Positions 45,644-56,325 of a stretch of 64,000 nt of DNA are shown in pieces. Position numbers and translations under genes: made by a program. Location: assembly GCF_000350225.1 (NCBI RefSeq), contig NW_005178710.1, positions 73,763-137,762 of the forward strand, in the 5' to 3' direction. Within the stretch, counting starts at the first letter, position 1, and each line of letters opens with the position of its first letter. The notes under the pieces are model-generated. The model saw only the letters and a program-made list of their open reading frames with translations, ran no database searches and was not told where the DNA came from. The DNA comes from Chondrus crispus. Taxonomy: Eukaryota > Rhodophyta > Florideophyceae > Gigartinales > Gigartinaceae.

Positions 45644-47256
45644 GAGCATGACCCCCGCCAAGGTACTGTACACTGGGAGACCTCCGTCGACCCGGGGGAA
45701 GCTGAGCACGTGTTCGCGGTTACACCCGAAGAACGCGATGTCTCGTCCGTCACGGTAGAAGAATTCCTTCGAGAACAAGCCGAGGACCCCTTCTGTAAGG
45801 CAGCTGCCGAGACCGTGGGGAACCCGGACTCACGCTACGACGTCGACCGATACGGGTTCCTCGTCCGCAAGTCCCTCCTCAATGGGAATTTGCAGCGGGT
45901 GGTACCGAAACGGCTCAGGGCGAAGATATTGCACCTCGCCCATCATCCCCGCCTGGCAGGACACCCCGGCGGTACGAGGATGTATTATACCCTCCGGCGG
46001 GAATATTATTGGCCTCATATGGCCAACGACGCCTTCAGTACCGTACGGAATTGCGCCTCGTGCGCCGCCACCCGGGGAACCCTGGTGCGGCATCAAAAGG
46101 ACCTCAAGCTATTCCCAGCGGCAGGGCCGCTGGATTTCGTGGCCATGGACCTGCTGGGTCCTTTACCGAAGACGGCGCACGGGAATCGCCACGTGCTCGT
46201 CATGACCGACAGGTTTACGAAACTGACGCGCAGCATCCCGTTACGGACTACCACCGCGTCGGTCGTGGCAAACGCCTTCCTGGACAATTGGGTCTACGTA
46301 TACGGCGCACCTCGTTACGTGCTAACCGATAACGGACCACAATTTGCCGCCAAGTTCTTCGACGCGGTGTGCGCATTGCTGGGGGTGAGGCACTACCCGA
46401 CTACCGCATATCACCCCCAGACAAATGGGCAAACCGAACGGTTCAACCGCACCCTGGTGCAGCGCCTACGACACTATGTCGAGGAGCATCAGAGGGACTG
46501 GGACGAGACATCCAGCCCCTGACCTTCGCGTACAACACGCAGGTCCACCGGTCAACGGAGACAACCCCGTTCGACGTGGTGCTGACGCGACCACCGTCCG
46601 GATTGGCACTGCTCGGTACTGTACCGCAGAACGACGGATCCCACACGGAAGACCCGCGGACCCCGGTACAGTACAAGCGCGCGACGTTGCGGAAGCTCCG
46701 GGATGCCCTCGAGCGCACGCGGGTGAACCTAACCGCGGCGCAGAGGAGGTACAAAGCCGACTTCGATAAGAAGGTGCGCTTCCGTCCGGTCATCGCGGTG
46801 GGAGACTTTGTTGACGTGGACCGTCCACCGCGGCCGTTGACGAGCGCCGAGCGGGGAGACCTGCCAAGCGACGGAGGAGGACCCTCCGTCAAGCTCTTAC
46901 CGAAAACGGAAGGCCCGTTTCGGGTCCGATCCGCTACGGAGGCCACAGTGGTCGTCGACCAAGACGGGGTCTCGAACCGCGTGAGCATCGATCGGGTAAC
47001 CAAGATGCCGCGGGGAACCCACGACCCTACTGTGCCCGCACCGACGACGGACCCGCCGGCGGGAACACCCGAACCGCCAGCCGAGTACGTGGTTGACCAC
47101 TTGGTCGCCCACCGGGAGACCCGCAGCGGCGGCCAGTACAAGGTCCGCTGGTATGGTTTTACCCCAGCGGACGATACCTGGGAACCCGCCGAAGGCCTCC
47201 CGCAACCCTTCATCGACCGCTTCTGGCGCGCGCGGGCAACCGCGCGCCACCGCTAA
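45644..47256 (+). pseudogene. Gypsy-3 integrase with chromodomain
   Basis: HHCC zinc domain (LAHHPRLAGHPGG then NCASC), core with AMDLLG, VLTDNGPQF and QTNGQTERFNR, a beta-rich C-terminal part, and a chromodomain at about 47080-47220 (YVVDHLVAHRE, YKVRWYGFTPADDTWEPAEG). Chromodomain tails direct insertion to particular chromatin. Lies in two frames; part of a broken element. Confidence 0.88.
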
Positions 47257-48435
47257 AACCGCACCGGACAGACCCGGCGCGGATGGAATGGACCCACCGG
47301 CGGGGCGACCCGACGCGGCGATGGCCAAGGAAACCCTCGAGCGAGCTACGTCTCACCCCCCTCGGGGTGGATAAAAATCGTAGCCCCATTCCGAGAACGG
47401 ATTCGTCCTCCTGAGGTCGTTGCCGACCCGGGGGTGTCAAAACATGGAAGACCCCATTTGGAAACCAGAACGGTCTCTATTCGTTTCCTGCAGTTTCTTT
47501 CAGTTTCCAAACCAGAGTCACTGGGAAGTGGTCTACCGAGCGGTTCTTGCCTACCTTTCGGATGGCAGAGGCGCGTAGCCCACCAGGAGGGCGCGCGACG
47601 TACCGTGACGGACTGTGCGGTGACGCCTCCGCAAATTTATGGAGGAAAACTAAGAGGAGATCTTGGAAAAACGGCCAGCCCTTCGGGGGTGAAGTCGAAA
47701 GTGGGGATTTCTCCCGCTGTTTACGCGCGGCTGTACCGCTCGCATGAGGCGAAAACCGCCCCACGGGGGTAGCCGGCAAACCGTACGGTCATGGGTGAAG
47801 CAGGCCACCCTACAGTACCCCCGGGACTGAGTTCTCTCTCAGTCTCCCGAGGGACTACTGTATGCAGTCAGGGCCGACAAGTTGCCCGCCATGAGGATGG
47901 GGAAAAATTGTAGCCCCCTCCCGAGGACGGCACCGCCCACAAGGTACCAGCCCGGGCATGGGGGTACCGGCGCCGTCAAACCGTCAAGGATAAACTCCCT
48001 GTGGGGAGCCTAGGAGCGGTGTGAACCGCAACCAAACGGGGTACAGACCCCGGATCCGCGCATGTGTGGACCTCAGCGCCCGGGCGGCGGTTTAAAAAAA
48101 CCACCGATTTTGGGGAGCACCCAATGGGAGCTCGTCAAAAATGCATAACGCCACCCGCCGCACGGAAAATTCAGGCATGTTCTAGTTGGAAAAACGCCGA
48201 TTTTGCCGAAAGCCCTCGGCGGGGATGGGCACCTCGTGCTGTGCTGGTACGGGAAACCACCTCCACAGCACCGCGCCGCACCCACCGCGAGGTCATCCAC
48301 CGCGACCCGCAGGGGCCGGCGGGGCACTGAGACCAACAAGGACCATTCGGGGAGCTAGGAGAAGAAAAATGAGGAGACTACTCTACCGTAAAGGAAGGGG
48401 GCTTCGGTTCGCTACCCTCACTGCCCCCGACGACC
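47257..48435. other. non-coding part of Gypsy-3 after the chromodomain
   Basis: 1.2 kb without a convincing frame. It has GC-rich repeats of the type ccccctcggggtggataaaaatcgtag (near 47358; similar gaggatggggaaaaattgtag near 47892), perhaps short tandem remnants. No LTR seen here. Confidence 0.4.
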
Positions 48436-49623
48436 TTAATCGCGACGCTGGCGCTTCGCGGAGGGTTCAGACCCCGTAAGCGTCGCGGTCGCAGGGTCGG
48501 TTTCGACCGCACCATACGGCCTCTTGTTGGCCACCTGCGCACTCAATACTGCAACGTGGTCCTGAGCGGCGCGGATACGCGCCATTGTCTCACCCCGCAT
48601 AAGGTCGTCGCCGGTGTCTCGCTGGCGGATGGCAAATTGGAGACCCGCCACCCGCGCCTTGAGCTGGGTCACCTCGACCAGCCAAGCGCGCGCGGACATC
48701 AAACCCGCTGCGAGAGTGGGCGGCACGGGCACTCCCGCGTATCCGCACTCCACCTGCAGCGTGCGCAGTGCAGCCTGCGCGTCCGGGGCAATGGCGGGTA
48801 CCTCCTCGGTTTGCGCGTCCGCAGGGGCCCCACAAGAAGCCACCGAGGGATTCTGAGTCCCCGTCCCGCCCCTGTCGCTGACGAGGGGAGCGCCAGAGCC
48901 TGGTACTGATATGGGGGCTACCCCGGTCGGATTTACCGCCGCCGGCTCTACCACAGGCGCCACGTGAAGCGGCACCACTTGTGTCGGCTCCGCAGCGGGT
49001 TCCCCTTCAACCCTGCGCGGGGATACCGCGGGCGTGGGTACGTCTACCGCGGGCGGTGTCGAGGGACCGACCGGAGGATTCTCTGTGGTCCCGGCTTCGG
49101 GGTCAATCGCGACGACCTCGCCCGGCGGTGGCGACACCGGGATTGCTGTCACCGGCAGGGAGTCGGTTGACGCCTCGACGGGGCGTCCGGCGGAGGAAAC
49201 TGCCGCGCACCACCCGTCGCCCGAGGCGATGACCGCTCCGTACGACGGTGTACCGTTGTCCGGTAACGGTTCATACCACTGGTTGGCTTCTGTGGACACA
49301 CCGTCCCAGTGCGGCATCCGCAGGGAACATCCGCAGGCCCAACTGTACCAGACGAAGTCGCCGCGTTCGGAGAGGGACCAGTCCAACCGTTCGGAGAAAT
49401 CGAGCAGAGCCTCGGCCCCAGCCGGGTCGAAAGTAGTGCCCTCGAGGATGGCCACCACCCCGACCGACCGGATGAGCTGCAAGAGCCCCGGGGACAGTCG
49501 GAAGAGTGAGCCCCGTTCTCCGGGCTCGTTTGAGCTCCGCCTCGCCAAGCGGGGATCCGGGCACTTGGTGAAGAACAAGAGGCCGTCCCGCGCGGCGTGC
49601 AGAAAGCACAGTAGCGCCAACAC
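48436..49623 (-). other. antisense open frame aORF2 in Gypsy-3 (395 codons)
   Basis: A frame opposite to gag-pol. The first third contains WYSWACGCSLRMPHW and an ILEGTTF stretch, giving a folded-looking segment with Cys and Trp; the middle is Pro/Val/Ala-rich low complexity; the end has a helical part and a basic tail with KRQRR, like a nuclear signal. The left end of the frame has no ATG. No family recognised. Antisense frames between pol and the 3' LTR are known from some plant Ty3/gypsy elements (for example Grande-like ones), which supports a real gene but does not say what it does. Confidence 0.45.
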
Positions 49624-49652
49624 CGCTCACTCGGACAATAAGATCGCGTCGA

Positions 49653-50663
49653 TCAACCGTCGCGTCTGAGGTGTCGAGCCTCTCCCGAGCGAACCGGGAG
49701 GCATCCAGCGCGCGGAAACGTACGCCAGCGCGCTGGGGGTGGGAACGCAGAGGTACTGCGGGGCCTCGAGAGTGTGCCATTCCATAGGTAAAGCGGGGTA
49801 CAGTCGCCCCCGGGACGCCGGGGCACCGAGAAAAACTCCGTCAGGTGCCACATGTGGAAGTAGTCGTCTCCACGGCGCCACCGCAGGCGACTCTCCTTGG
49901 CGGAGTTCTCCCCCCACCGAACACGGTCGGTGATGGTATACCATCGATCGAAGGGGCGGGGGAAGGCCACTAGCTGCACATGAGGTGCGGGGTCCACCTC
50001 CCCGCCGTATCTCCCGAGGAGGTTCAGCAGCTGCGAATGGTACTCATCCTCACCCGCACAGCGGACATAGAGGAGGTCCGAGCCGGATACAGTCACCGAC
50101 CGGTGGGGGGCGTGGAGACAGCGCGTCCTCCAAGCTGCCGAGCGGTTCTCTTGTCGGAAACGACCGCGAGGGGAGGGCGTACGAATGCCCCGCCGCCTCG
50201 GTATCGCCTCGAATCTTGCCGCGTCCGGATAATCCGCATTGACGTAGGCTTCGACGGAGATTGGCGGTTGACCCCGTGAGGGGTTCCGCCCACCTCGAGC
50301 CGTGCGATGGTCCATGTCGGCCCCGGGGAGCAGGCCTCGGACCGCACGAACACTGTTACGGAGCCATCCGGAGGGCGGAGTGGCCGCCGCCGGGTACGTC
50401 CCTGCATAGGGGTCGGGGCGTGTCGGATGTGGATCTTCATTGACTACCGAGGGTCCCCCGGCTCCGACCCGGTCGGGCAACTGCGTCACCGCGGTTGCAC
50501 CGCCAACGCGGGGAACCGGGATGGATCTCAGCGGGACTGGTAGCGGCCCGCGCTCCGCAGACGCGGAAGCGGCAGCGGGCAGATCACCGGCACTCCGCTG
50601 CCGCACTGAATGAAAAGCGACAGTTGGCGCGGGCGTCGCTAAGGGGGAGCGCTCAGAGGAGGG
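49653..50663 (-). other. antisense open frame aORF1 in Gypsy-3 (part below the solo LTR)
   Basis: About 335 codons opposite to gag-pol, open up to the edge of the solo LTR and a little into it. It is Arg/Pro-rich at first, then has a more ordered part with FPRPFDRWYTITDRVRWGEN and DDYFHMWHLTEFFSVP. No family recognised. The solo LTR at 50664-51241 lies in the same orientation directly upstream and could act as its promoter. Confidence 0.4.
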
Positions 50664-51241
50664 TGTGGTATAACTACCTTCGTCCCGACCACTCGGAACG
50701 AGGGGGTTAGAGGTAAGGGAGCGCGCGCCGCTGGGTAACCCACGCCAGCGCAAACCGTACGGAAGGACTCGAAAAGAGGGAAGGCTCACGTGGCCGGTGA
50801 CGCGCAGCCGGTCGGTGGTGTTATATCCGGACGGCCGGTCACGGGTTAGAAGCCTGAGACTTAGAGGTAAAACCGGACGGAGTTAGCAAAAAAGCCGTAA
50901 AGGGAAGGGAGGCGAGTCTGCCCCCCGTTTACTGGAACGGGGCAGGTGCCCCCGGTCTTAACCCCTAAGTGGGACGCCAGGACACCTGTCCCGCTACAGT
51001 AGCTGTTACGTACTGTATACCAGCTACTGTGCTAAATTGGCTAATGTGTGCCATTAACTACTAACTACTAATTACTTACCGTTCGGATCCTACACGTGTA
51101 ACCAGCGGGGTACCACTGTACTCCGCACCGGCCGTGTGCTGTAAATATAACTCCTTACAGATCTTCTGGCGCTTACAGCCCATCGTACTGTATCCCTGGG
51201 CGGCAGCGGTGGTGCGATTGCCTTCGCGCCGTTGTACTACA
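50664..51241 (-). mobile_element. solo LTR of the gamma family (578 bp), antisense inside Gypsy-3
   Basis: Minus strand TGTAGTACAACGG...TAGTTATACCACA, flanked by gaggg (50659-50663 and 51242-51246). Its last two thirds are about 90% like the Gypsy-3 LTRs; its first 130 bp or so are much more different. It is thus clearly older than, or from a different branch than, the outer LTRs. Confidence 0.88.
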
Positions 51242-51246
51242 GAGGG

Positions 51247-51581
51247 CTGCCCCCGGTCCGTTTGGTGGTTCTCCATCCGTGGGGAAGGGGGTAAATCGGG
51301 AGATGAGGTGTGAGGGAGAGTATGGCTGGTGGTAGTCGTGGGGAGAATCTTTGGGTGAGTTGTGGGAAATGATGAAAGCGTGAGGGGATCCGCCACCGCA
51401 TGGGAAGAATCACCGCGGTTAAATACCAAAAACTCCACAGGCTCCCCTGTGGAGGTGGCCCCCACGCCACCGCGCGCCCGCGGTCGGCACGGGGTTTTCC
51501 GTACGGTGAGAACTCTCTGCAAGCCGGTCATGGCACAACTCGGCCGCGACGAGGACGTGTCGCGAAATAAGGAAGGGGGTC
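51247..51581 (+). other. end of Gypsy-3 interior with polypurine tract
   Basis: The last bases before the 3' LTR (aaataaggaaggggg, 51565-51579) form the polypurine tract that primes plus-strand synthesis in this family. The rest is GC-rich and open on the minus strand. Confidence 0.6.
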
Positions 51582-52172
51582 TGCAGTACAATTGCGTACC
51601 ACGACCACCCCGGGGAGATGTGAACCGGACGGAAGAGCGGGTGCTACTGTAGCGACCAGGCTTGCACGCGCCCGTAGCGGAGTACAGTAGTACCCCGCGG
51701 GTCACACGTGCTACAACTGCTGGCGTGGCCACGGGCACACGTGTGTAATCCGTACGGTTATAAGTAGTAATTAGTAGTTAATGGCACAAATTTATTAATT
51801 GTGTACAGTAGCTGGTATACAGTAAGTAACAGATACTGTAGCGGGACAGGTGTCCTGGCGTCCCACTTAGGGGTTAAGACCGTGGGCACCTGCCCCGTCC
51901 CAGTAAAGAGGAGGCAGACTCGCCTCCCTTCCCCTTTACGGCTAAGTGCTAACACCGTTCCGGTTTTCCTTTAGCTCGGGCTTCTAACCCGTGACCGGCT
52001 GTCCGGGTATAACACCACCGACCGGCTGCGCGTCACCGGCCACGTGAGCCTTCCCTCTTTTCGAGTCCATCCGTACGGTTTTTATCCGCGCGTGGGTAAC
52101 CCAGCGTCGCGTGCTCCCTCACCTCTAACCCCCCTCGTTCCGAGTGGTCGGGACGAAGGTAGTTATACCACA
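51582..52172 (+). repeat. 3' LTR of Gypsy-3 (gamma family, 591 bp)
   Basis: Reads as identical to 39252-39842. Followed directly by the second copy of the target duplication cccgc. Confidence 0.93.
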
Positions 52173-52343
52173 CCCGCTGCCGGTAGTCATATAGAGGAAT
52201 GGGAAACTGCGGTCGAAGAATCAGATCGAAGCCAAGACGCTGTTAGCGAGAAGTCTGACTGCTCTGTCTTTGAAAGCGAGATTGAATTTACTTTCTGTGA
52301 AGATAATCACAGCTCTGGCTCAGAAGGTAGCTGCCATGTTTAG
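52173..52343 (+). CDS. 3' end of the split zinc-binding gene
   Basis: After the target duplication the frame that was open before the insertion (ATG 39127, reading ...HERLLP) continues here without a shift: A/G-S-H-I-E-E-W and then 50 acidic, Ser-rich residues to TAG at 52341-52343. This shows that the empty site was coding sequence and that about 56 C-terminal residues are now cut off. A polyadenylation-type signal follows 22 bases after the stop. Confidence 0.6.
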   Translation, partial: PAAGSHIEEWETAVEESDRSQDAVSEKSDCSVFESEIEFTFCEDNHSSGSEGSCHV

Positions 52344-52365
52344 TTTATGGTTTCGTAAAGTTTAG

Positions 52366-52371
52366 AATAAA
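52366..52371 (+). promoter_or_regulatory. polyadenylation signal AATAAA
   Basis: AATAAA 22 bases after the TAG of the split gene, in the right place for its 3' end. Confidence 0.45.
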
Positions 52372-53333
52372 AGGAAAAGTGTAAGAGCGAGATTACATAT
52401 ATTCATAGTCCTCAAGAGATGGAGGGGCCTTAGTAACGATGCCTATTATGTAAGAAACGGGAAGGGGAAGGGTAAGAGCGAAATTGGAGATAACCGTTTG
52501 TATTCGATGTCGGAGTGCATTGTTGAATTAGAATCGGTATGTTTATGCATGTGACCGACCTCTGCAATTGCGATTGTGTTGAAATTCGGTTGTATGCTAT
52601 CATCGCAAAGCCACAGCATTTCATGGAGGGGCGAGTGAGATGATTGATTTCTTGTCCCGTAACTTTTGACAGGGATGTCCATTTCCAAAGATTGACCCCG
52701 AAAGGGCTGAACTCATGGTTTACATTGCAGGCCATATAGAAACTGGTCAGGTATTGGCTTGCCGATTTTAAGACGATTTATTCCTTGGGGGAGGAAGTTG
52801 CCCTGTCTACAAAGACGTTATGATAACCCTCGATTTTGGCATTTGGCAATTAGCCGTTACATTTTGCCAGAAGGGCATTGACTGCTTACAAGACCGTGAT
52901 GATGGCCATACACGTACGCAGATACACACGTAGCCGAACACACACACAATGACTCGCGGACGGTGGCGTGAGGCCACTAGTCTTAATGTAGGGCAGGAGA
53001 GCCAGAGAGTAAAGAGAGACATCGTTCAATCAGTACACCATAACGAAGGAAGTTGGATACTTTAACTTTTCTTGCTGAGCAAATAAAAGTCCCTTTTACA
53101 TACTAATTTGAAAAGTAAGGCTATCTGGGGTCATTTGTCACCAACACACTTCGGCGGATTATGTTATTGTATTGTGTGCGTCCACCACCACATCACGCGT
53201 CACCTTCGTAAACGTCCTATTTTGTCTGAAACCGGATCTTAGCGCGAGCTTCCCGCACTCGCCCGCCATTTCAACAGCAGCGGGCAGGAATTATCTCACG
53301 ATGGTAACGGAGTGCGTCAATATGGTAGTCGCT
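52372..53333. other. intergenic, no gene recognised
   Basis: Mixed composition; frames up to about 100 codons with no support. Nothing seen. Confidence 0.4.
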
Positions 53334-54341
53334 CTAGAACATACTCACTACTTTTGCTAAGAAGCCCTTCACACCTCCATATCTCTTTCCACGCGCGCGC
53401 CCTGCCGTTTCCCTTGCGCATGCAAACGAAATAAAATCATCCTCAAACAACATCATCTTGTTCACCTCCGGTACATCCTCGTCTCTTCTAGGTGCCCATT
53501 TCCGCGAGATTTTAGTTACCGCATGCAAGACACTACCAAATTCATTCCTTCCACATGTCTCATACTCCGAATCTGAGTCCGTGTCGTCATTGGTAGTATC
53601 GGCAGCTGACCACACAGGCAATGTCGGCAAGGGCCTTATCGCCTCTCCAGTTACGGCAAATGACACTTTACGAACGACGTCTTGCTTTGGTGGCCCCTCT
53701 GCTTGTTTTTCACAAGCAGACCAGATGCACTCTACATTCTCTGTGTCCTCCTTCGTGACTCTTCGTCGTGTCATCCACGGCGGTAAATTGGATTCTGTAT
53801 CGCTCAGCGAAGGGCTGAGTACAGCACTGGCTTTCATACACGCAAACGACTTTTTTCGCGACATTTTGGTCGTGCCGACTCCATCCAGAATCCCTCCCTG
53901 TTGAGCCGACCATATCGGTGACTGCAGAGCATAAATATCTGTACCTGGACTGACTATTGCACTGGGCATGGCACAAAAAATCGAAAATTTCCTCCCTTTC
54001 ACTGTTTTCGGCGTGAATAACCCCTTCTTCTTGCTCTTCCTCGTCGATACATTTTTTTTGAAAAGGGACTGGACACGAGGTAGAAGCGGTCTTGAACGAC
54101 GCGGATTGAAACGGTTGGGTGTGGCACCGAAGAGACTGTAGTTGGCTTCCAGTCCTGCGCAGAGGTGGTCGAGAGCGTTACAGAGCGGCGATGTTGGTGG
54201 GAGGGCGAACGGTGTGGATGTGGCAGACAAGGCAAGGCGAGACAGTGATCCGCCGTCCAGGAGAGATAGTTGAAGGCGCGGTGTCTGGGCAAGTGAAAGC
54301 TTTGGTGTGTGCACACGGCGTGGATGTGGAAGTAGAGTCAT
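53334..54341 (-). CDS. hypothetical protein, 335 residues
   Basis: One frame from ATG (54339-54341) to the stop at 53334-53336, with a TATA-like box about 92 bases upstream, so I take it as a real intronless gene. The first 100 residues are Pro/Leu/Ser-rich, followed by a basic segment (NVSTRKSKKKGLFTPKTVKG). Two short segments around Trp recur (SPIWSAQQGG, LPVWSAADTT; also CIWSACEKQ), an internal WSA motif seen three times about 60-75 residues apart. An acidic stretch (NDDTDSDSEYE) precedes the C-terminus, which is basic. No transmembrane segment. The WSA repeats and charge pattern suggest a disordered protein with short binding motifs. I know no family for it. Confidence 0.6.
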   Translation of the reverse strand: MTLLPHPRRVHTPKLSLAQTPRLQLSLLDGGSLSRLALSATSTPFALPPTSPLCNALDHLCAGLEANYSLFGATPNRFNPRRSRPLLPRVQSLFKKNVSTRKSKKKGLFTPKTVKGRKFSIFCAMPSAIVSPGTDIYALQSPIWSAQQGGILDGVGTTKMSRKKSFACMKASAVLSPSLSDTESNLPPWMTRRRVTKEDTENVECIWSACEKQAEGPPKQDVVRKVSFAVTGEAIRPLPTLPVWSAADTTNDDTDSDSEYETCGRNEFGSVLHAVTKISRKWAPRRDEDVPEVNKMMLFEDDFISFACARETAGRARGKRYGGVKGFLAKVVSMF

Positions 54342-54433
54342 TTCGGATAAGACGCGTCCACTGATTTTCTAGTTACTGCAGAAGGTAGGATGTAGGTTTC
54401 GGTGTCTTCGGTCGCTGCCCGGAAGTCTTGGTC

Positions 54434-54441
54434 TTATATAA
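54434..54441 (-). promoter_or_regulatory. TATA box of the 335-residue gene
   Basis: ttatataa, reading TTATATAAG on the minus strand, about 92 bases before the ATG. Distance is compatible with a core promoter and a leader of about 60 bases. Confidence 0.45.
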
Positions 54442-55377
54442 ACCTGGTAAGGCGATACTTTAACCCGAAAGTCTTTCCGAAAATCACTATTGTTAAAAAA
54501 AGGCCGCAACTGGATACGTGAACATTTTAGGGTACATTCTAGCAGCTACCTGGAGAAGTACGATGATTTAGCATACTGTGGGCAACTTGTTCACTCTCGA
54601 CTGCTTTTCAGGTGATCAATCCCCGTTTCGGTGTCGTCAATAAGTGTACTTTTACTTTGCGAGCTTGCTTCACGCTACCATTGGGTAAAATCTTCGGCAT
54701 TCCGACAGTTGTTGGAAGCGCTGGCATCAAGAAAACCATATCCTCGATGCTGAAGAAAGAATTATCTTTATTGTAAATAGCTGTCGCCATATCAAGAGGC
54801 ATCTCTCCACATGAACCAAATTAATCTCCCAACAAGATTGCTTACACGTAGCCACTGCAACAGTTTAAGGTCATCGTAAATTGAACTCAATGGGTTCAAA
54901 TGCTCGTTTCGACAATGTACCGTTCTGCTCAATGTCTGTATACTCAATTTGCATCATTTTTTGTTGTTCTTTTTCAAGTTCATTCGACATTCTTTGCATA
55001 TGTGACTCCCTCCTCTGGGTGCTTAATAGACCCTATTGCCAACTCCTTATATTCGTATTTATGGCGAGATCTTCAGTTGATTTCCTTCCAAACGAAGGTC
55101 CTTTTCGAAGCGGTCGTAAGGCATCGCAATGTAGTCAGCAACCCATCGGAAAGGACTTGACGACAGACAGCCCATCTTCGCATTTTTCCAAACCCCCAAG
55201 GGCAAGGCGTAGCTTGTCTGGCTCTATAACATCATGTTCCTTTTATAGAGCTTCTTCGAAGCGTGGACACGCGTTTTGTCGAAATTTTGCAATGGTTTGA
55301 AGGAGTGGTGGCAGCCTTCGGTTTTAAATTTACATTTGCAGCATCCCTCTATAAGTTCACATCTGTCTTTGTTGTAT
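54442..55377. other. intergenic, no gene recognised
   Basis: A minus-strand ATG frame of 64 codons (54608-54802) has no partner exon or known motif. The rest is AT-rich with nothing recognised. Confidence 0.35.
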
Positions 55378-56325
55378 TCATGTCTTCTTGAGAAAACTAG
55401 ACAATTGGTTTTTCTCAAGTGTCTCCAACAGCTCCCGAAGGAGCTTGTTCTCCGCTATGAGATCCTCCTGTTCTTCCGTCAACTGTTCCAGTCTTTCTTT
55501 CTGCTTTAAGCGGCACTTATTGACAGCTGCACGGTTCTTCATTCGTTTGTCAAGACTGTGTCCAACTTCAAATTCTCCGTTCTCGGTCCCATTTATGAAC
55601 TCTGAACCTCGCTCGTGTTTCGCAGCCGCAACTGCAAATCTCCGCTGGGCCCTGCGCAATCTCAGAGAGAAGTTTGGACTTAAATTTCGAGACTTCTGAA
55701 GGATCGAATACGAACTGCATTGTCGAAGCTTTTGTGGGACCGAACGTCTCGGTGGATAGGTCTTTTTGTAGTTTTCTTTTTCTGTTGAGCCCTTAGAGTC
55801 CTGTCTGTGACAGTGTTTTTGTGAAGCTGAGGATTCGTGCGCAGTATTTTTTTCCTTAGGTGCTGGTGATTCCTCTCGATATGTCTTCCCCCCTCCCTTT
55901 GTATTCGATTCGCGCTGATGTGGGTCTTCTCCTGAAGCGAAAGGCGTTGAACTCTCAAGCGGATCGGTTCTACCGGAGATATCCTGATTAGAAGGTGAGA
56001 GCGGTGACATTGGTTTGCCCAAGCTCTCATGCTTTGGGCTTTTCTTTTCAGAAACGACAAGTTTACTTGATGGGTCCTGGTCAACTTCTTTATTTGATAT
56101 TGGAGAATATTCAGCATCTTCTTCCTGCAACAGACTTATATCACGCAATGCCTTTGGGGATTCAGATATCGTGCCATTCTCCATTTTCTCTGTCTTAGGA
56201 GCGTCCGAATTTCCAGTACGTTTCAACGAATTTGCTGCTGTCTTCGGGGAATCTGTTTGCGAACAGTTCGTCGCACACGTTTCCGAGGCGCCATTCAGCA
56301 AGTTTGATATTTTGATCGTTGCCAT
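55378..56325 (-). CDS. bZIP transcription factor, 315 residues
   Basis: Starts at ATG 56323-56325 and ends with TGA at 55378-55380, without introns. Residues 1-255 are polar, Ser/Lys/Glu/Pro-rich and probably disordered, as in most activation regions. The bZIP domain is at about residues 260-308: basic region KRMKNRAAVNKCRLKQKERL with the signature N-x7-R (N264, R272), then a leucine zipper (LEQLTEEQEDLIAENKLLRE...) whose Asn in AENK sits where family members often have one for dimer choice. The NRAA..KCR core is closest to the ATF2/Jun type. It should bind DNA as a homo- or heterodimer in the nucleus. The zipper runs almost to the C-terminus. Target genes cannot be told. Confidence 0.9.
   Translation of the reverse strand: MATIKISNLLNGASETCATNCSQTDSPKTAANSLKRTGNSDAPKTEKMENGTISESPKALRDISLLQEEDAEYSPISNKEVDQDPSSKLVVSEKKSPKHESLGKPMSPLSPSNQDISGRTDPLESSTPFASGEDPHQRESNTKGGGKTYREESPAPKEKNTAHESSASQKHCHRQDSKGSTEKENYKKTYPPRRSVPQKLRQCSSYSILQKSRNLSPNFSLRLRRAQRRFAVAAAKHERGSEFINGTENGEFEVGHSLDKRMKNRAAVNKCRLKQKERLEQLTEEQEDLIAENKLLRELLETLEKNQLSSFLKKT

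Larger units (their letters stand above)
39252..52172 (+). mobile_element. Gypsy-3: large chromovirus with identical LTRs and nested solo LTRs
   Basis: 12.9-kb element with 591-bp LTRs at both ends and the 5-bp target duplication cccgc (39247-39251, 52173-52177). Order: 5' LTR, primer-site region, gag with zinc knuckle, protease, RT, RNase H, integrase, chromodomain, a 4.3-kb interval with antisense frames, polypurine tract, 3' LTR. By eye the LTRs show no difference over 591 bp, so the last insertion is very recent. Inside are two solo LTRs with their own target duplications: an alpha LTR (45000-45638) between RNase H and integrase, and an antisense copy of its own family (50664-51241). Gag-pol is also broken by about two to four further breaks, so it is not autonomous now. 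It interrupts the coding end of the gene at 36972. Confidence 0.92.
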
